DNA of 57,273 nt from Bacillus sp. FJAT-27264. Its GTDB lineage: Bacteria > Bacillota > Bacilli > Paenibacillales > Paenibacillaceae. This document shows, in pieces, positions 25,459 to 34,731 of the stretch (its first letter is position 1; each line of letters starts with the position of its first letter). The DNA is taken from assembly GCF_001682855.1 (NCBI RefSeq), contig NZ_MAQW01000030.1:390860-448132 (forward strand), given 5' to 3'. The translations under genes and the position numbers were made by a program. Below the pieces are notes generated by a model. That model had not been told where the DNA came from. It was given only the letters and a program-made list of their open reading frames with translations, and did not search any database.

Positions 25459-26445
25459 TTACAGCAGATTGCGGCGCAGTTCTTCCGCCGATTTCGGCGA
25501 GAGATGTCCCAGCGGGATATCGAACACGGTTTTGGCTCCGCTTTGGCCTTCGTTGCTTAAGCGGACAGCAGCTCTGGCATATGCTACGAGAACGCTGGCT
25601 GTGAATTCAGGATTGCTTTCCAGCTTGAGGCCGAACTCAACAATTTGTTTTGTGCCTTCGCCGGTAACACCACTACGAATGACAAAGCCGCCATGGGGAA
25701 TTCCGCTGTGTTGTGCAGCCAGCTCTTCCTCAGTGATGAAGGTAACTGTAGTATCATAGTCGGCAAAATAGTTAGGCATGTTGACGATTTCAGCACGGAT
25801 CGCTTCGCGGTCAGCACCTTCCTCTGCCACAACGTAACATTCTCTAAGATGCTTCTCGCGTGTAGTCAGTTCCGGCGTTTCTCCAGAACGGATAGCATCG
25901 ATAACCTCTTGGACAGGAACGGTATATTGTACGCCGGCTTTGACGCCTTGTACCCGGCGGATAGCATCGGAGTGGCCTTGGCTGACGCCTTTGCCCCAGA
26001 AGGTATATTCCTTGCCCTCTGGCAGAATGGATTCGGCCAGCAGGCGGTTCATTGAGAAGAGACCTGGGTCCCAGCCAGTAGAGATTACGCTGAGTGTGCC
26101 GCCTTGCTTAGCTGCGGCATCCACGGTAGCAAAGAATTCAGGAATTTTGGCATGTGTATCGAAGCTGTCCACTGTATTGAACAGGCTCGCGATCGCAGGG
26201 GTCTGTTCCGGCAGATCAGTAGCAGAGCCACCACATAGAATCATGACATCAACTTTACCTTTATACTGCTCAACGGCTGAAATATGCTCGAATTTCACAC
26301 CGGCTTCACCGGCTTCCACTTGTCCGGGTTCCCGGCGAGTGAAAATTGCTACGAGCTCGATATCCGCGCTTTGGGCAATCGCCTTGCGCACACCTTTTCC
26401 AAGATTGCCATAGCCTACGATTGCTACTTTGATTGACTGTTGCAG
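25459..26445 (-). CDS. ddh: meso-Diaminopimelate D-dehydrogenase
   Basis: NADPH-dependent one-step amination of tetrahydrodipicolinate to meso-DAP, bypassing the acylated route of lysine and cell-wall synthesis. The dinucleotide site is KVAIVGYGNLGKGVR. Landmarks are SFDTHAKIPEFF, STGWDPGLFS and GKGVSQGHSDAIRRV. The start is odd: a perfect AGGAGGG (26458-26452) is followed 6 nt later by in-frame CTG (26445-26443), with no ATG, GTG or TTG at usable distance. A CTG start gives 328 residues, the family size; the next upstream in-frame start is TTG 26511, without a ribosome site. It is the only clear minus-strand gene here. Confidence 0.9.
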   Translation of the reverse strand: MQQSIKVAIVGYGNLGKGVRKAIAQSADIELVAIFTRREPGQVEAGEAGVKFEHISAVEQYKGKVDVMILCGGSATDLPEQTPAIASLFNTVDSFDTHAKIPEFFATVDAAAKQGGTLSVISTGWDPGLFSMNRLLAESILPEGKEYTFWGKGVSQGHSDAIRRVQGVKAGVQYTVPVQEVIDAIRSGETPELTTREKHLRECYVVAEEGADREAIRAEIVNMPNYFADYDTTVTFITEEELAAQHSGIPHGGFVIRSGVTGEGTKQIVEFGLKLESNPEFTASVLVAYARAAVRLSNEGQSGAKTVFDIPLGHLSPKSAEELRRNLL

Positions 26446-26713
26446 AAGAAGCCCTCCTAATGTGATAGAAAATGTAAGATTAACCCCTAGAATGTTGTCT
26501 ATCGGGATCAAGATTTAAGCTTGCGCCCTCAACGTAACACACGGTGTTATTTTAACATAATATGCGAAGAGAGCGCACACGTAAAGGGGACAAGCCTGTA
26601 TTTTTCAAATGGTAAGTGGCCTTCAGAATAGAGGTAAATTCTGAAAATATAGCATATGTCCCTATCTTCTATCATATCTTCTGATATAGAACAGATAAGG
26701 TGAGGTGCGGGCA

Positions 26714-28069
26714 GTGAATAACGGGAGAATGACATTCCGGTTCGATGTTGACAAGGACAAGCCATGGCCGAAGGAAGAAGAACGCCGCTCCAGTAGCAGT
26801 GTCGGGACGGCTCAGGAATATAAGACTGAACCGCTGAAGCAGGAGGACGATTTTCTGGACCACGGTTGGGTGTTCGAGCCGGAACCGCTCACCATACGTG
26901 AACCCGTGTCCCAGCCCACTTACGGCTATTCATCAGGCATGAAGGATCACCGCTGGCAGGATGTAGATAAGATAGAGGAGAACAACGGCACATTACAGGG
27001 GCGGCAGACTTTCTTTCAAGGTAACACGCCTCCTGATTTGTGGGATTCCCGTCGTCCTCCAAGTCCATTCGTCGAAGAAGAGGAGGGGGAATGGCGTTCG
27101 CACAAAATCCCAACCCGGCACGGCTACGACCCTGTTCCAGAATACTATGAAGACGATGGTGGAAAGGCAGGCGGCGGGTACGGGGGTGCATATCATTCTC
27201 GCCGTCCCTCCTATTGGTGGAAATTTGCGCTCTCCGTCGCCGGAGCATTAGGAACAGGTCTGCTACTAGGTTACACTGCTCTTTCCTTCTTCGGCGGGGG
27301 TGGCCCGGGCGCTGGCGGTAATGCACCTGTCACTGGCCAAGCTGCCGTGCAGAATCCGAACAGTGACAAGGTAGTGGATCCTGCTGGCGTAGGAACTTCG
27401 GGGCTGCCCTTAGCGGAGAACGGAAATCCCAGTGTGAACACGATTCCCGTGCACATTACGCCGCAGAGCTATTACCTGCTCCAGTATGGCGTCTTCAGCT
27501 CACCGGATGGTGCGTCGCAAGCCCGGAAGGAATTGCTTGGCGCCGGTCTTGCCGCAGGGGTTGACCCGGATGATGGCAACCGGGTATATGCGGGTCTGTC
27601 GCCGGACCGGGAACAGGCCAAGCTGCTTAGCGGCGGCTTGAAGAATCAGGGCATTGAGCTGTATGTACGGGAAGTCACCCTGCCGGCTGTAGAACGTCTG
27701 GCCTATGCCGGGAACGCGGAGACAGTGGAAGGCTACTTCACAGCCAGCGACAAATTGCTGGGGGAACTTAGCAGTCTGTCTGCTGCACTACTCAGCAGCG
27801 GACAGGTCGATACGGCAGGGGCTGCCGCTGTCAGCGATCTCCACCTCCAGTGGAAGGAGGCGGCCAAGGGGCTGGAGCAGTCGCTTCCGCCGGAGACACA
27901 GGCGCTTTGTGCCTCACTGGAGAAGTCGATGAATCAGGGGATCTCAGCACTCGCCGAGTATAACAAAAGTAAAGCTGGCGGCCTGCTATGGGAAGTACAA
28001 GGCTCGATGATGGACTTTCTAACCGGCCAGAAAAAGCTGTTGGCCGCCATGGGGGCCAGTTCCTCTTAA
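26714..28069 (+). CDS. spoIIB: Stage II sporulation protein B (SpoIIB-like, SPOR domain)
   Basis: A 451-residue protein. A long hydrophilic N-terminal region is followed by one membrane helix near residues 165-190 (WWKFALSVAGALGTGLLLG) and then an extracellular SPOR domain (YYLLQYGVFSSPDGASQARK, NRVYAGLSPDREQAKLL) and a helical tail. SPOR domains bind denuded peptidoglycan at septa. SpoIIB helps septal wall thinning and engulfment in Bacillus, where it lies just upstream of maf, matching the place here. I chose GTG 26714 because AAGGTGAGG lies 8 bp before it. The sequence outside the TM and SPOR parts is poorly conserved, so the name rests on architecture and synteny. Confidence 0.75.
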   Translation: MNNGRMTFRFDVDKDKPWPKEEERRSSSSVGTAQEYKTEPLKQEDDFLDHGWVFEPEPLTIREPVSQPTYGYSSGMKDHRWQDVDKIEENNGTLQGRQTFFQGNTPPDLWDSRRPPSPFVEEEEGEWRSHKIPTRHGYDPVPEYYEDDGGKAGGGYGGAYHSRRPSYWWKFALSVAGALGTGLLLGYTALSFFGGGGPGAGGNAPVTGQAAVQNPNSDKVVDPAGVGTSGLPLAENGNPSVNTIPVHITPQSYYLLQYGVFSSPDGASQARKELLGAGLAAGVDPDDGNRVYAGLSPDREQAKLLSGGLKNQGIELYVREVTLPAVERLAYAGNAETVEGYFTASDKLLGELSSLSAALLSSGQVDTAGAAAVSDLHLQWKEAAKGLEQSLPPETQALCASLEKSMNQGISALAEYNKSKAGGLLWEVQGSMMDFLTGQKKLLAAMGASSS

Positions 28070-28210
28070 CCTATAAATCCTTTCTATTAGGCATTCGCCA
28101 CATAGAGGGGATTTTTTTCATATCGGGTGAATCGGGATTTAGAGTTTGTATTGAAATCTGTTTCATCTTATAATAATTAGGATGTAAAAAAATGGTGAGG
28201 GAAGACGGAC

Positions 28211-28456
28211 ATGAAGAAGAAAAATGTAGGAATACTGCTGTTATTTCTAATTCTAGGCTGGCTGACTGGCGCTTGGATTGCCAAGCTGCTGGAACCTGTA
28301 AAGGCGCTATCTTTTCTTACAAAATCGACGGTGCTGAAATGGTCGCCGCAAGCCGATTTTGACATCATTAGATACGACATCACTATTCAATTTAAACTGT
28401 GCATATTGAGTCTCGTGGGTATCATTATTGCTGTTTGGCTGTACCGAAGGCGGTGA
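28211..28456 (+). CDS. Small membrane protein, DUF4321-like
   Basis: An 81-residue protein with a hydrophobic segment at each end (VGILLLFLILGWLTGAWIA near the start and a second one before the final YRRR). It resembles the DUF4321 family often found just upstream of maf in Firmicutes. The function is unknown. GTGAGGGAAG stands before the ATG. A terminator follows about 95 bp downstream. Confidence 0.75.
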   Translation: MKKKNVGILLLFLILGWLTGAWIAKLLEPVKALSFLTKSTVLKWSPQADFDIIRYDITIQFKLCILSLVGIIIAVWLYRRR

Positions 28457-28550
28457 TTTACTTACCATGAACGAATTTACAAAACTATAGCAAGAAGATC
28501 TGGGGATTGCACCAATAGAGTCTATGGTAGGAATATTGTCCCGGATATAC

Positions 28551-28594
28551 AGCGGCAGCGCCGACGAGGAGTCGTAGGCGTGAGCCGCTTTTTT
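28551..28594 (+). terminator. Terminator after the DUF4321-like gene
   Basis: AGCGGCAGCGCCGACGA (28551-28567) pairs with TCGTAGGCGTGAGCCGCT (28572-28589) around a short loop; T6 follows. The remaining 220 bp to the next gene show no clear promoter beyond an inverted repeat GAAAATAG...CTATTTTC near 28652. Confidence 0.88.
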
Positions 28595-28817
28595 GTTGCT
28601 CAGAATCTGCTCAGAACGGTGTGCTATGGTTAAAAAGTTCCGGTATAAATAGGGAAAATAGAACTATTTTCGACAGAAAGGGAGTGGAGTTGTCGACTCG
28701 AGATTTCGTATTTAGCAAACCACAAAGTCGTGTGAACAAGAATTATATATTAACTGAAGCAATAGGTTTGAAACGAACCATGTTGTTGCTTTAAGGGGAA
28801 GAGAGGGTTGAAATAGT

Positions 28818-31800
28818 ATGGAGCGAACGTTCAAAAAATTTGTTTCGTATATTTTGTTATCAGTATTGTTCATTGGGATGATCGCCCCCGCTTTGCCAGC
28901 GGGAGCTGCTCCAGCGGCTACAACGAAGTGGGTGACGTTCAAGTATGATGATTTTTCTGATTCCAATCTTAGTAGTGTATTATCTCTAAACGGTAAAAGT
29001 GCTGTGGTATCCGATGCGAATGTCAGTCCGAGACCTGTCCTTCGTTTGAATTCAAAGACGGATGGTTATAACGGATTCTATAATACTCCGGGATCTGTCG
29101 GGTCATATGGTACTGTGTTCAGCAAGCAGAAGATTTATAGTCAAAATAATTTTTCTTTCAGCACCTATTTTTCCTTCCGTTTTACGGGTCAAGCATTTGC
29201 TCCCGGGTTCAATAATTTAGCGTATAATCCTTCAGGACTACCCGGTGCCGATGGGATAACCTTTACTGTTCAAACCATGCAAAGCAATGCCGGTACACCA
29301 GGCGGGGGTATGGGGTACAGCGGGATTACCCCTAGTTTTGCGATTAAGTTTGATACTTATAAAAATCCAGAACTGGGTGATCCAAGCGATAGCTATATCG
29401 GACTTGGAGTGAACGGTAATATAAATAATACACTTCCAACTTATGACTTGCTTGCGAAGAAAGGATATAAGTTGAAGGATGGTTCAGTCTATCACGCTTG
29501 GGTAGACTATGACGGTTCTACAAAGAATGTGAAAGTGTACATTAATCAGAATTCCAATAGTAGAGGCACGGCAACTAAGGCGTTAGATGTTAACAACGTC
29601 AATTTAGGGGCGATTTTTGCCAATCAAGATGCTATTTTTGCTGGCTTTACGGCCTCGACGGGTGGAGCTTGGGAGAATCACGATATCTTAAATTGGTATT
29701 TTACAAATAAGATTGATCCGATTGATACGACTGATCCTAATTCTACATATCAGCAGGCACCTATCACCGTTGCGATTACACCTGTTGTTAATAGCAAGCC
29801 GGGCAAAACACAATTGACAGTGACGGCGAAGGATGCAAACGGTAATCCGGTTGCCAATGTTCCGATTACGCTTAAAGCGGATAGTGGAACCATTGAAGAT
29901 CTTAACGGACAACCGATTACACCTGTACCAGCAGTAATAAGTGCGAATGCTAATGGACAGGCACAGGTCTTACTGAATATGGGCTCTACACCTAACACGA
30001 CTCCTGGTAACGTAACGGCAATTGTCGAGGGGGGAGCCTATAGTGTGCTGGCTATCCCGCCATCTCCGACAAACTTGACGAAAAGCGTTGTAACCAATAC
30101 AGGAGCTACCTTAGCATGGAACGCTGTAACCGGTGCAACTTCCTACCAGTTATTTGATAATGGCACACTGCTTACAACAGTGAGTAACACGACTTATGGC
30201 GTGACAGGTTTGGTTGCAGGAACAAGTCATACGTACACTGTAACGGCAGTGAAGAACAATGTACAATCAGCGCCTTCAGCATCGGTCAATGTTACTGCTC
30301 TAACCCCGGCCCCAACATTACCTGTATCGCCACTGCCGGGTACTAATCCGAATACAACGAAGGTGACGACAACCGTAGGAACGGGTAATCACCTCGTGAC
30401 GAAAGTCTCCTCTAGCTTAATTCCTACGCCGAATGAGGGGGATGCAGCGCCAACAGGAGCGGGAGTAACAAATCCGTACACACCTGGTGCAGATATCACT
30501 GGCGTGGATGTAACAACGAACAAATACATTGGCGTGTATGAAGTAGATAGCAACAATAAGGTGGTATCGTTCAAGCTGATCGTACTGACAGCAGACGATA
30601 TTAAGGTGCCTGCTCCAGCGCAGTATGTTGTTGATTTGTTGATTTATCCAAGTAATGAGCTGCTTCAAGTTGGAGCTAGCCAAGCTCTTGTTACAACAGC
30701 AGTATACTCCGACCAAAGTATTTTGGATGTGACAGATAAAGCTGTTTATAGTACCACGGATCCTTCCGTTGCAACGGTTGATGACCGTGGTATTGTTACG
30801 GCTATATCTGAGGGAACTACCGTGATTACGGTGCAATATGACGGAAAGTCTGTTTCGGCAGTCTTTACGGTGCAAGCCGGTATCCCTGACATTAGGCTGG
30901 GTCTTACGGCTTCTCCAGCTTTTGTTGTAGGAGATGGACAGTCGCTAGTTACACTGAAAGCCAGCGCTATACGTTTGGTAGATGGAACTCCTGTAGAGGG
31001 TAAGACCATTACGTTCCAAGGGATCGGAAATACTACACAGACGGCTGTGACAGATGCAACCGGAACTGCGGTAGTGACGTTTACCGCACCTGCTATTTCA
31101 GGGGTGTTACCCGTCCATAATACTATCACCGCCTCGGCCGTCGATTCGACGGGGCTAACGGCGCAGACAAGTATAGCGGTCCATTATATGCCAGCTTCCG
31201 TTCATGGCGTTCTAACGGACAGTACGACAGGCAAACCAATAGCAGGAGCAGTTGTCTCTGTGTCAACAGATTTTAACGGGGATGGAATCGTAGATTTCTC
31301 TCAAGAGGTCACAACTGGGGCGGATGGCTCGTACCAGATCTATGTGCCACGGGGGAATTGGAACTATAGTATGAACATTCAAACCCCTGTAACCATTGGC
31401 AATCAGACGGTGATGTTAAATAAAACACAAACGGCCCAAGTGGGGGCTTTAAACGGAACAGAACAAATTTTTACTGCTACCAACAACATAAGTGGTCAGC
31501 TACTGATCGCGCAAACCGCCGCCGATAATGGAAGTCCAAAGCCGACGATAGGTAGTTTGTTTGGACCAGGAAACGTCAGCGCCATTGTGCAAGGCACAGG
31601 TGCAAATAACTTTAAATCACAGGTTGTACTTGATGCAAACGGCAGTTTTGATGTGAATAATGTACCGCAGGGACAATACATTGTTGCGTATCAGATTAAG
31701 GCTTCGGATGGAACAGTTTTAGCCGGACCGACTGTAACCGTGAACGTGAATCAAAACGGGGAAATGAGCGTAGTGTACTCCTTGATTGATCCTTACGGCG

Positions 31801-33122
31801 TTGTTAAAGATGCGGTTACGGGTCAACCGGTAAGTGGAGTATCTATGAATCTGTACTGGGCGGATACTGAGCTCAACAAGCAGAAAGGCCGTACTCCGAA
31901 TACGCTTGTAGCCTTACCGGAGTTGTCCGACTTTGCACCTAATCAAAATCATAACCCACAAGTCACGAATGCAGCTGGAGAGTATGCTTGGATGGTATTC
32001 CCGGATGGAGATTATTACATTGTGGCTACGAAACCAGAGTATGGCACGTTTAACACATTGACGGAGCAAACCAGTGTGACCCCTGATCCTGGTTCGGACA
32101 GTTATATCCAAAACGGAATCATTCACGTGGGTCAAAGCCTGGTGCAGTTTAGCTTTTCTATGCAACCGATCAAGGAGTCGAACTCTGGCTCAGGCAATTC
32201 GGGAAGCACGGACAGCGGTAATGCGCGTAATAATGCGCCTGGAGACCTAAAAACAAGCAATGGTACACAAACGGGAGTAACCCTAGGCTGGACTGCTGTA
32301 ACGGGAGCATCCTCTTACAACATTTATGATAACGGAAAGCTTGTTGCTTCCGGAATTACGGGTACCCGTTATGATATTACAGGGCTTGAGGCAGGAACAA
32401 AGCACAGCTTTACCGTATCGGCTATCGTTGGTGGAGTAGAATCCAAGCTATCGGAAAGTCTAACGTTTACGACACTGGATAGTGCTGTCATTCCCTCTAC
32501 ACCTCAAGATGCACAGCATCATGAGAAGTACATCAATGGATATCCAGACGGAACCTTTAAACCGGCGAAGAATATTACTCGTCAGGAAGTGGCGGCTTTA
32601 CTGTTCCGGGTCTATCAGCTTTCAAAATCAGTAACGGACGGCACGGTTTATTCGGATGTCTCTAGTAGCGACTGGGGAGCAGTAGAAATCGCAGCCGTGA
32701 CGAAAGCAGGCATCATGAACGGATATCCGGACGGAACATTCAGGCCAAATCAGCTCATCACGAGAGAGGAAATGGCAGGCATTGCGGCCCGCTTGAAGCA
32801 ATTGCAAGGCAAGGGAGAGAACACCTTCAAGGATATTTCGGGCAGCTGGGCTCGTGAGTCTATCAATTCGGCAGCAGAAGCCGGTATTCTGAAGGGTTAC
32901 GAAGACGGAACCTTCCGTCCGAAAAAGAACATGACCCGCGCAGAGGCAGTCACGATGATTAATCGTCTGACGAGCCGCGGCCCGCTAGCCGGTGTAGTTA
33001 TCCCTTCATGGTCTGATGTTAGTCCAAGTCACTGGGCATACGGGGATATTGAAGAAGCATCGGTAGATCACGATTACATCATTCAAGATGGTACAGAAAG
33101 AAGAGTAGAGCAGGAGAAATAA
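28818..33122 (+). CDS. Secreted SLH protein with lectin-like, Ig-like and fibronectin type III modules
   Basis: 1434 residues. A signal peptide (about 1-32, cleavage near AGAAPAATT) is followed by an L-type-lectin-like domain to about 290 (GADGITFTVQT, FAIKFDTYKNPE). Then come invasin/Ig-like modules (TAKDANGNPVANVPITLK), an FN3 module near 415-490, a Big_2 module near 610-690, further Ig-like and carboxypeptidase-regulatory-like modules, a second FN3 and three C-terminal SLH motifs (GYPDGTFKPAKNITRQE, GYPDGTFRPNQLITREE, GYEDGTFRPKKNMTRAE). The SLH set anchors it to the cell wall and the lectin-like head suggests carbohydrate or cellulose-type contact; the ligand is unknown. It is inserted between spoIIB and maf relative to Bacillus. 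Confidence 0.88.
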   Translation: MERTFKKFVSYILLSVLFIGMIAPALPAGAAPAATTKWVTFKYDDFSDSNLSSVLSLNGKSAVVSDANVSPRPVLRLNSKTDGYNGFYNTPGSVGSYGTVFSKQKIYSQNNFSFSTYFSFRFTGQAFAPGFNNLAYNPSGLPGADGITFTVQTMQSNAGTPGGGMGYSGITPSFAIKFDTYKNPELGDPSDSYIGLGVNGNINNTLPTYDLLAKKGYKLKDGSVYHAWVDYDGSTKNVKVYINQNSNSRGTATKALDVNNVNLGAIFANQDAIFAGFTASTGGAWENHDILNWYFTNKIDPIDTTDPNSTYQQAPITVAITPVVNSKPGKTQLTVTAKDANGNPVANVPITLKADSGTIEDLNGQPITPVPAVISANANGQAQVLLNMGSTPNTTPGNVTAIVEGGAYSVLAIPPSPTNLTKSVVTNTGATLAWNAVTGATSYQLFDNGTLLTTVSNTTYGVTGLVAGTSHTYTVTAVKNNVQSAPSASVNVTALTPAPTLPVSPLPGTNPNTTKVTTTVGTGNHLVTKVSSSLIPTPNEGDAAPTGAGVTNPYTPGADITGVDVTTNKYIGVYEVDSNNKVVSFKLIVLTADDIKVPAPAQYVVDLLIYPSNELLQVGASQALVTTAVYSDQSILDVTDKAVYSTTDPSVATVDDRGIVTAISEGTTVITVQYDGKSVSAVFTVQAGIPDIRLGLTASPAFVVGDGQSLVTLKASAIRLVDGTPVEGKTITFQGIGNTTQTAVTDATGTAVVTFTAPAISGVLPVHNTITASAVDSTGLTAQTSIAVHYMPASVHGVLTDSTTGKPIAGAVVSVSTDFNGDGIVDFSQEVTTGADGSYQIYVPRGNWNYSMNIQTPVTIGNQTVMLNKTQTAQVGALNGTEQIFTATNNISGQLLIAQTAADNGSPKPTIGSLFGPGNVSAIVQGTGANNFKSQVVLDANGSFDVNNVPQGQYIVAYQIKASDGTVLAGPTVTVNVNQNGEMSVVYSLIDPYGVVKDAVTGQPVSGVSMNLYWADTELNKQKGRTPNTLVALPELSDFAPNQNHNPQVTNAAGEYAWMVFPDGDYYIVATKPEYGTFNTLTEQTSVTPDPGSDSYIQNGIIHVGQSLVQFSFSMQPIKESNSGSGNSGSTDSGNARNNAPGDLKTSNGTQTGVTLGWTAVTGASSYNIYDNGKLVASGITGTRYDITGLEAGTKHSFTVSAIVGGVESKLSESLTFTTLDSAVIPSTPQDAQHHEKYINGYPDGTFKPAKNITRQEVAALLFRVYQLSKSVTDGTVYSDVSSSDWGAVEIAAVTKAGIMNGYPDGTFRPNQLITREEMAGIAARLKQLQGKGENTFKDISGSWARESINSAAEAGILKGYEDGTFRPKKNMTRAEAVTMINRLTSRGPLAGVVIPSWSDVSPSHWAYGDIEEASVDHDYIIQDGTERRVEQEK

Positions 33123-33135
33123 AGCTCGATTTCAT

Positions 33136-33187
33136 TAATGGACTATACTGCCAAGCTCACCCGAGATGGCAGATAGTCCATTATTTT
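33136..33187 (+). terminator. Terminator after the SLH lectin protein
   Basis: TAATGGACTATACTGCCA (33136-33153) pairs with TGGCAGATAGTCCATTA (33167-33183), one mismatch, and TTTTATG follows. Confidence 0.88.
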
Positions 33188-33204
33188 ATGTTGCCTTTTC
33201 ATTT

Positions 33205-33213
33205 TGGTATACT
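33205..33213 (+). promoter_or_regulatory. Candidate extended -10 promoter of maf
   Basis: TG-G-TATACT (33205-33213) is a good extended -10; the matching -35 region is poor. It is 36 bp upstream of the chosen maf start, directly after the terminator of the preceding gene. Confidence 0.5.
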
Positions 33214-33248
33214 GAATGCAGCAACATATGAAAAGAGGGACCGGATTT

Positions 33249-33986
33249 ATGTCGATTGTTAAGCCCAAAACGATTATTTTGGCCTCGTCTTCCCCGAGAA
33301 GGAAGGAACTGATCGCTTCCTTGAACCTTCCTTATGAAGTAATAGTCAGCGATGCCGATGAAACGACGGAGCCGGGCTTATCTCCTGCCGAGATCGTAGA
33401 ACAGCTATCCCACCGAAAAGCACAGGCTGTATACGAACGTTGTATAGCCGAAACGCGCTTCGAAACGGGCGGTGTTATTGTTGGCTCTGATACGATTGTA
33501 GTGCTGGAAGATACAGTGCTTGGCAAACCTAAGGATGCCGCAGATGCATTCCGTATGCTGCAGTGCCTGCAAGGACAGACGCATCATGTATACACTGGCG
33601 TTGCTGTCATCGATATAAAGACGGAAGAGCGGGATAATACAGCTGGCAGACCACTAGATAAGACTGAGACTAATGAGACTCCAATGTTCCTTGGAGAGAC
33701 TGGTCAGTATCATGTAGCAGCCCTGTCAGCAAACGGACACCCAGCGGCAATTGTCGGTCACACGGTTAGCCAGATTACGTTCAGACCTATGAGCGATGAG
33801 GAAATTTGGGCATATATAAACACGGGTGAACCGCTTGATAAAGCCGGAAGTTACGGTGTGCAGGGGATAGGCTCGGTTTTCATCGAAAGAATCGAGGGTG
33901 ACTTTTACAGCGTGATGGGTCTTCCCTTAAATTTGCTGTACCCGATCTTAGCGAAATTTGGAATCAGTCCATTTCAATTGAAGTAA
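33249..33986 (+). CDS. maf: Maf family nucleoside triphosphate pyrophosphatase
   Basis: Hydrolyses non-canonical or modified nucleoside triphosphates; in Bacillus also linked to septum arrest in competent cells. Landmarks are ILASSSPRRKELI, SDADETTEPGLSP, VGSDTIVVLEDTVLGKP and GSYGVQGIGSVFIERIEGDF. I chose ATG 33249, preceded by AAGAGGGA, over ATG 33216. At 245 residues it exceeds the usual 190 or so. The excess is a hydrophilic insert of about 45 residues near residues 125-170 (KTEERDNTAGRPLDKTETNE). It heads the maf-radC-mre-min series as in Bacillus. Confidence 0.93.
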   Translation: MSIVKPKTIILASSSPRRKELIASLNLPYEVIVSDADETTEPGLSPAEIVEQLSHRKAQAVYERCIAETRFETGGVIVGSDTIVVLEDTVLGKPKDAADAFRMLQCLQGQTHHVYTGVAVIDIKTEERDNTAGRPLDKTETNETPMFLGETGQYHVAALSANGHPAAIVGHTVSQITFRPMSDEEIWAYINTGEPLDKAGSYGVQGIGSVFIERIEGDFYSVMGLPLNLLYPILAKFGISPFQLK

Positions 33987-34000
33987 AGTATTTCCAAGCG

Positions 34001-34029
34001 AAGGTGTCAGTTATTGCTGCACCTTTTTT
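34001..34029 (+). terminator. Terminator after maf
   Basis: AAGGTGTCAG (34001-34010) pairs with CTGCACCTT (34017-34025-region) with a one-base bulge, followed by T6. Confidence 0.7.
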
Positions 34030-34124
34030 GCGCGGATGAAGTGAAAAATCAATTGGTAAATGTTGTTTATATTCAATCCTCTCTATGAGAGTTTATTTTA
34101 GGTTATACTTGCTTAGGAGGCGCG

Positions 34125-34458
34125 ATGAGCGTGGATGAAGATAATGTTCCATCATACATTCAGGAAAGTTACAACAGGGCCATTCATACTATGAGTGATG
34201 AGAGGATAGCAACATCCGTGAGTGCACATTTGACAGACCAGATTTTAACCGCTTAAAATTGATAAATCAATAGAAAGCCGCCCTTTAACATTACTTTTCC
34301 TTCGGGAGATGCAAAATAAAGGAGCAAGGTTTCTAATAGACGATAATTATGACTCTTTCGCCTATGATGATTCAATGTTTGGAATAGAATCGTGGTATAA
34401 TGAGTTGGATGTTAAGGGTATTCGTCGAAAAATCAAAGATGTTATCAAATCTAGATGA
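34125..34458 (+). pseudogene. Frameshifted small gene of unknown function
   Basis: TTAGGAGGCGCG precedes ATG 34125, which opens a 43-codon frame (start MSVDEDNVPSYIQESYN) ending at TAA 34254-34256. A different frame is then open to TGA 34456-34458 and encodes a protein-like stretch (IESRPLTLLFLREMQNKG, then DDSMFGIESWYNELDV). A single frameshift near 34250 would join the two into a protein of about 110 residues. I do not recognise the family; the acidic, Tyr-rich C-terminus would fit an immunity-type protein, but this is only an impression. The 270 bp from 34459 to radC hold nothing clear. Confidence 0.55.
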
Positions 34459-34731
34459 ACGACGTAACGATTAGAGGCGCATTAATTCTTACATATGCGG
34501 AACGTGCTGGAGAGTCGGCTCAATAACCTGCTCCACTCATTATATCCTCGCCCCGAACGTTAATAGTTGCAATTAAGACTTCAATGGATTGGCTTCACGT
34601 AAGTGGACAGATCGAAGGCTGTTATTTTAACGTTATCGGACTGCCGTTGTCGCTGCTTTTGGGACATGCTGTCCGAATTTGGTATAGCTGCCCTTGAATC
34701 AGCAGGCAGAATAAAGGGAAGAGGGATCGGG

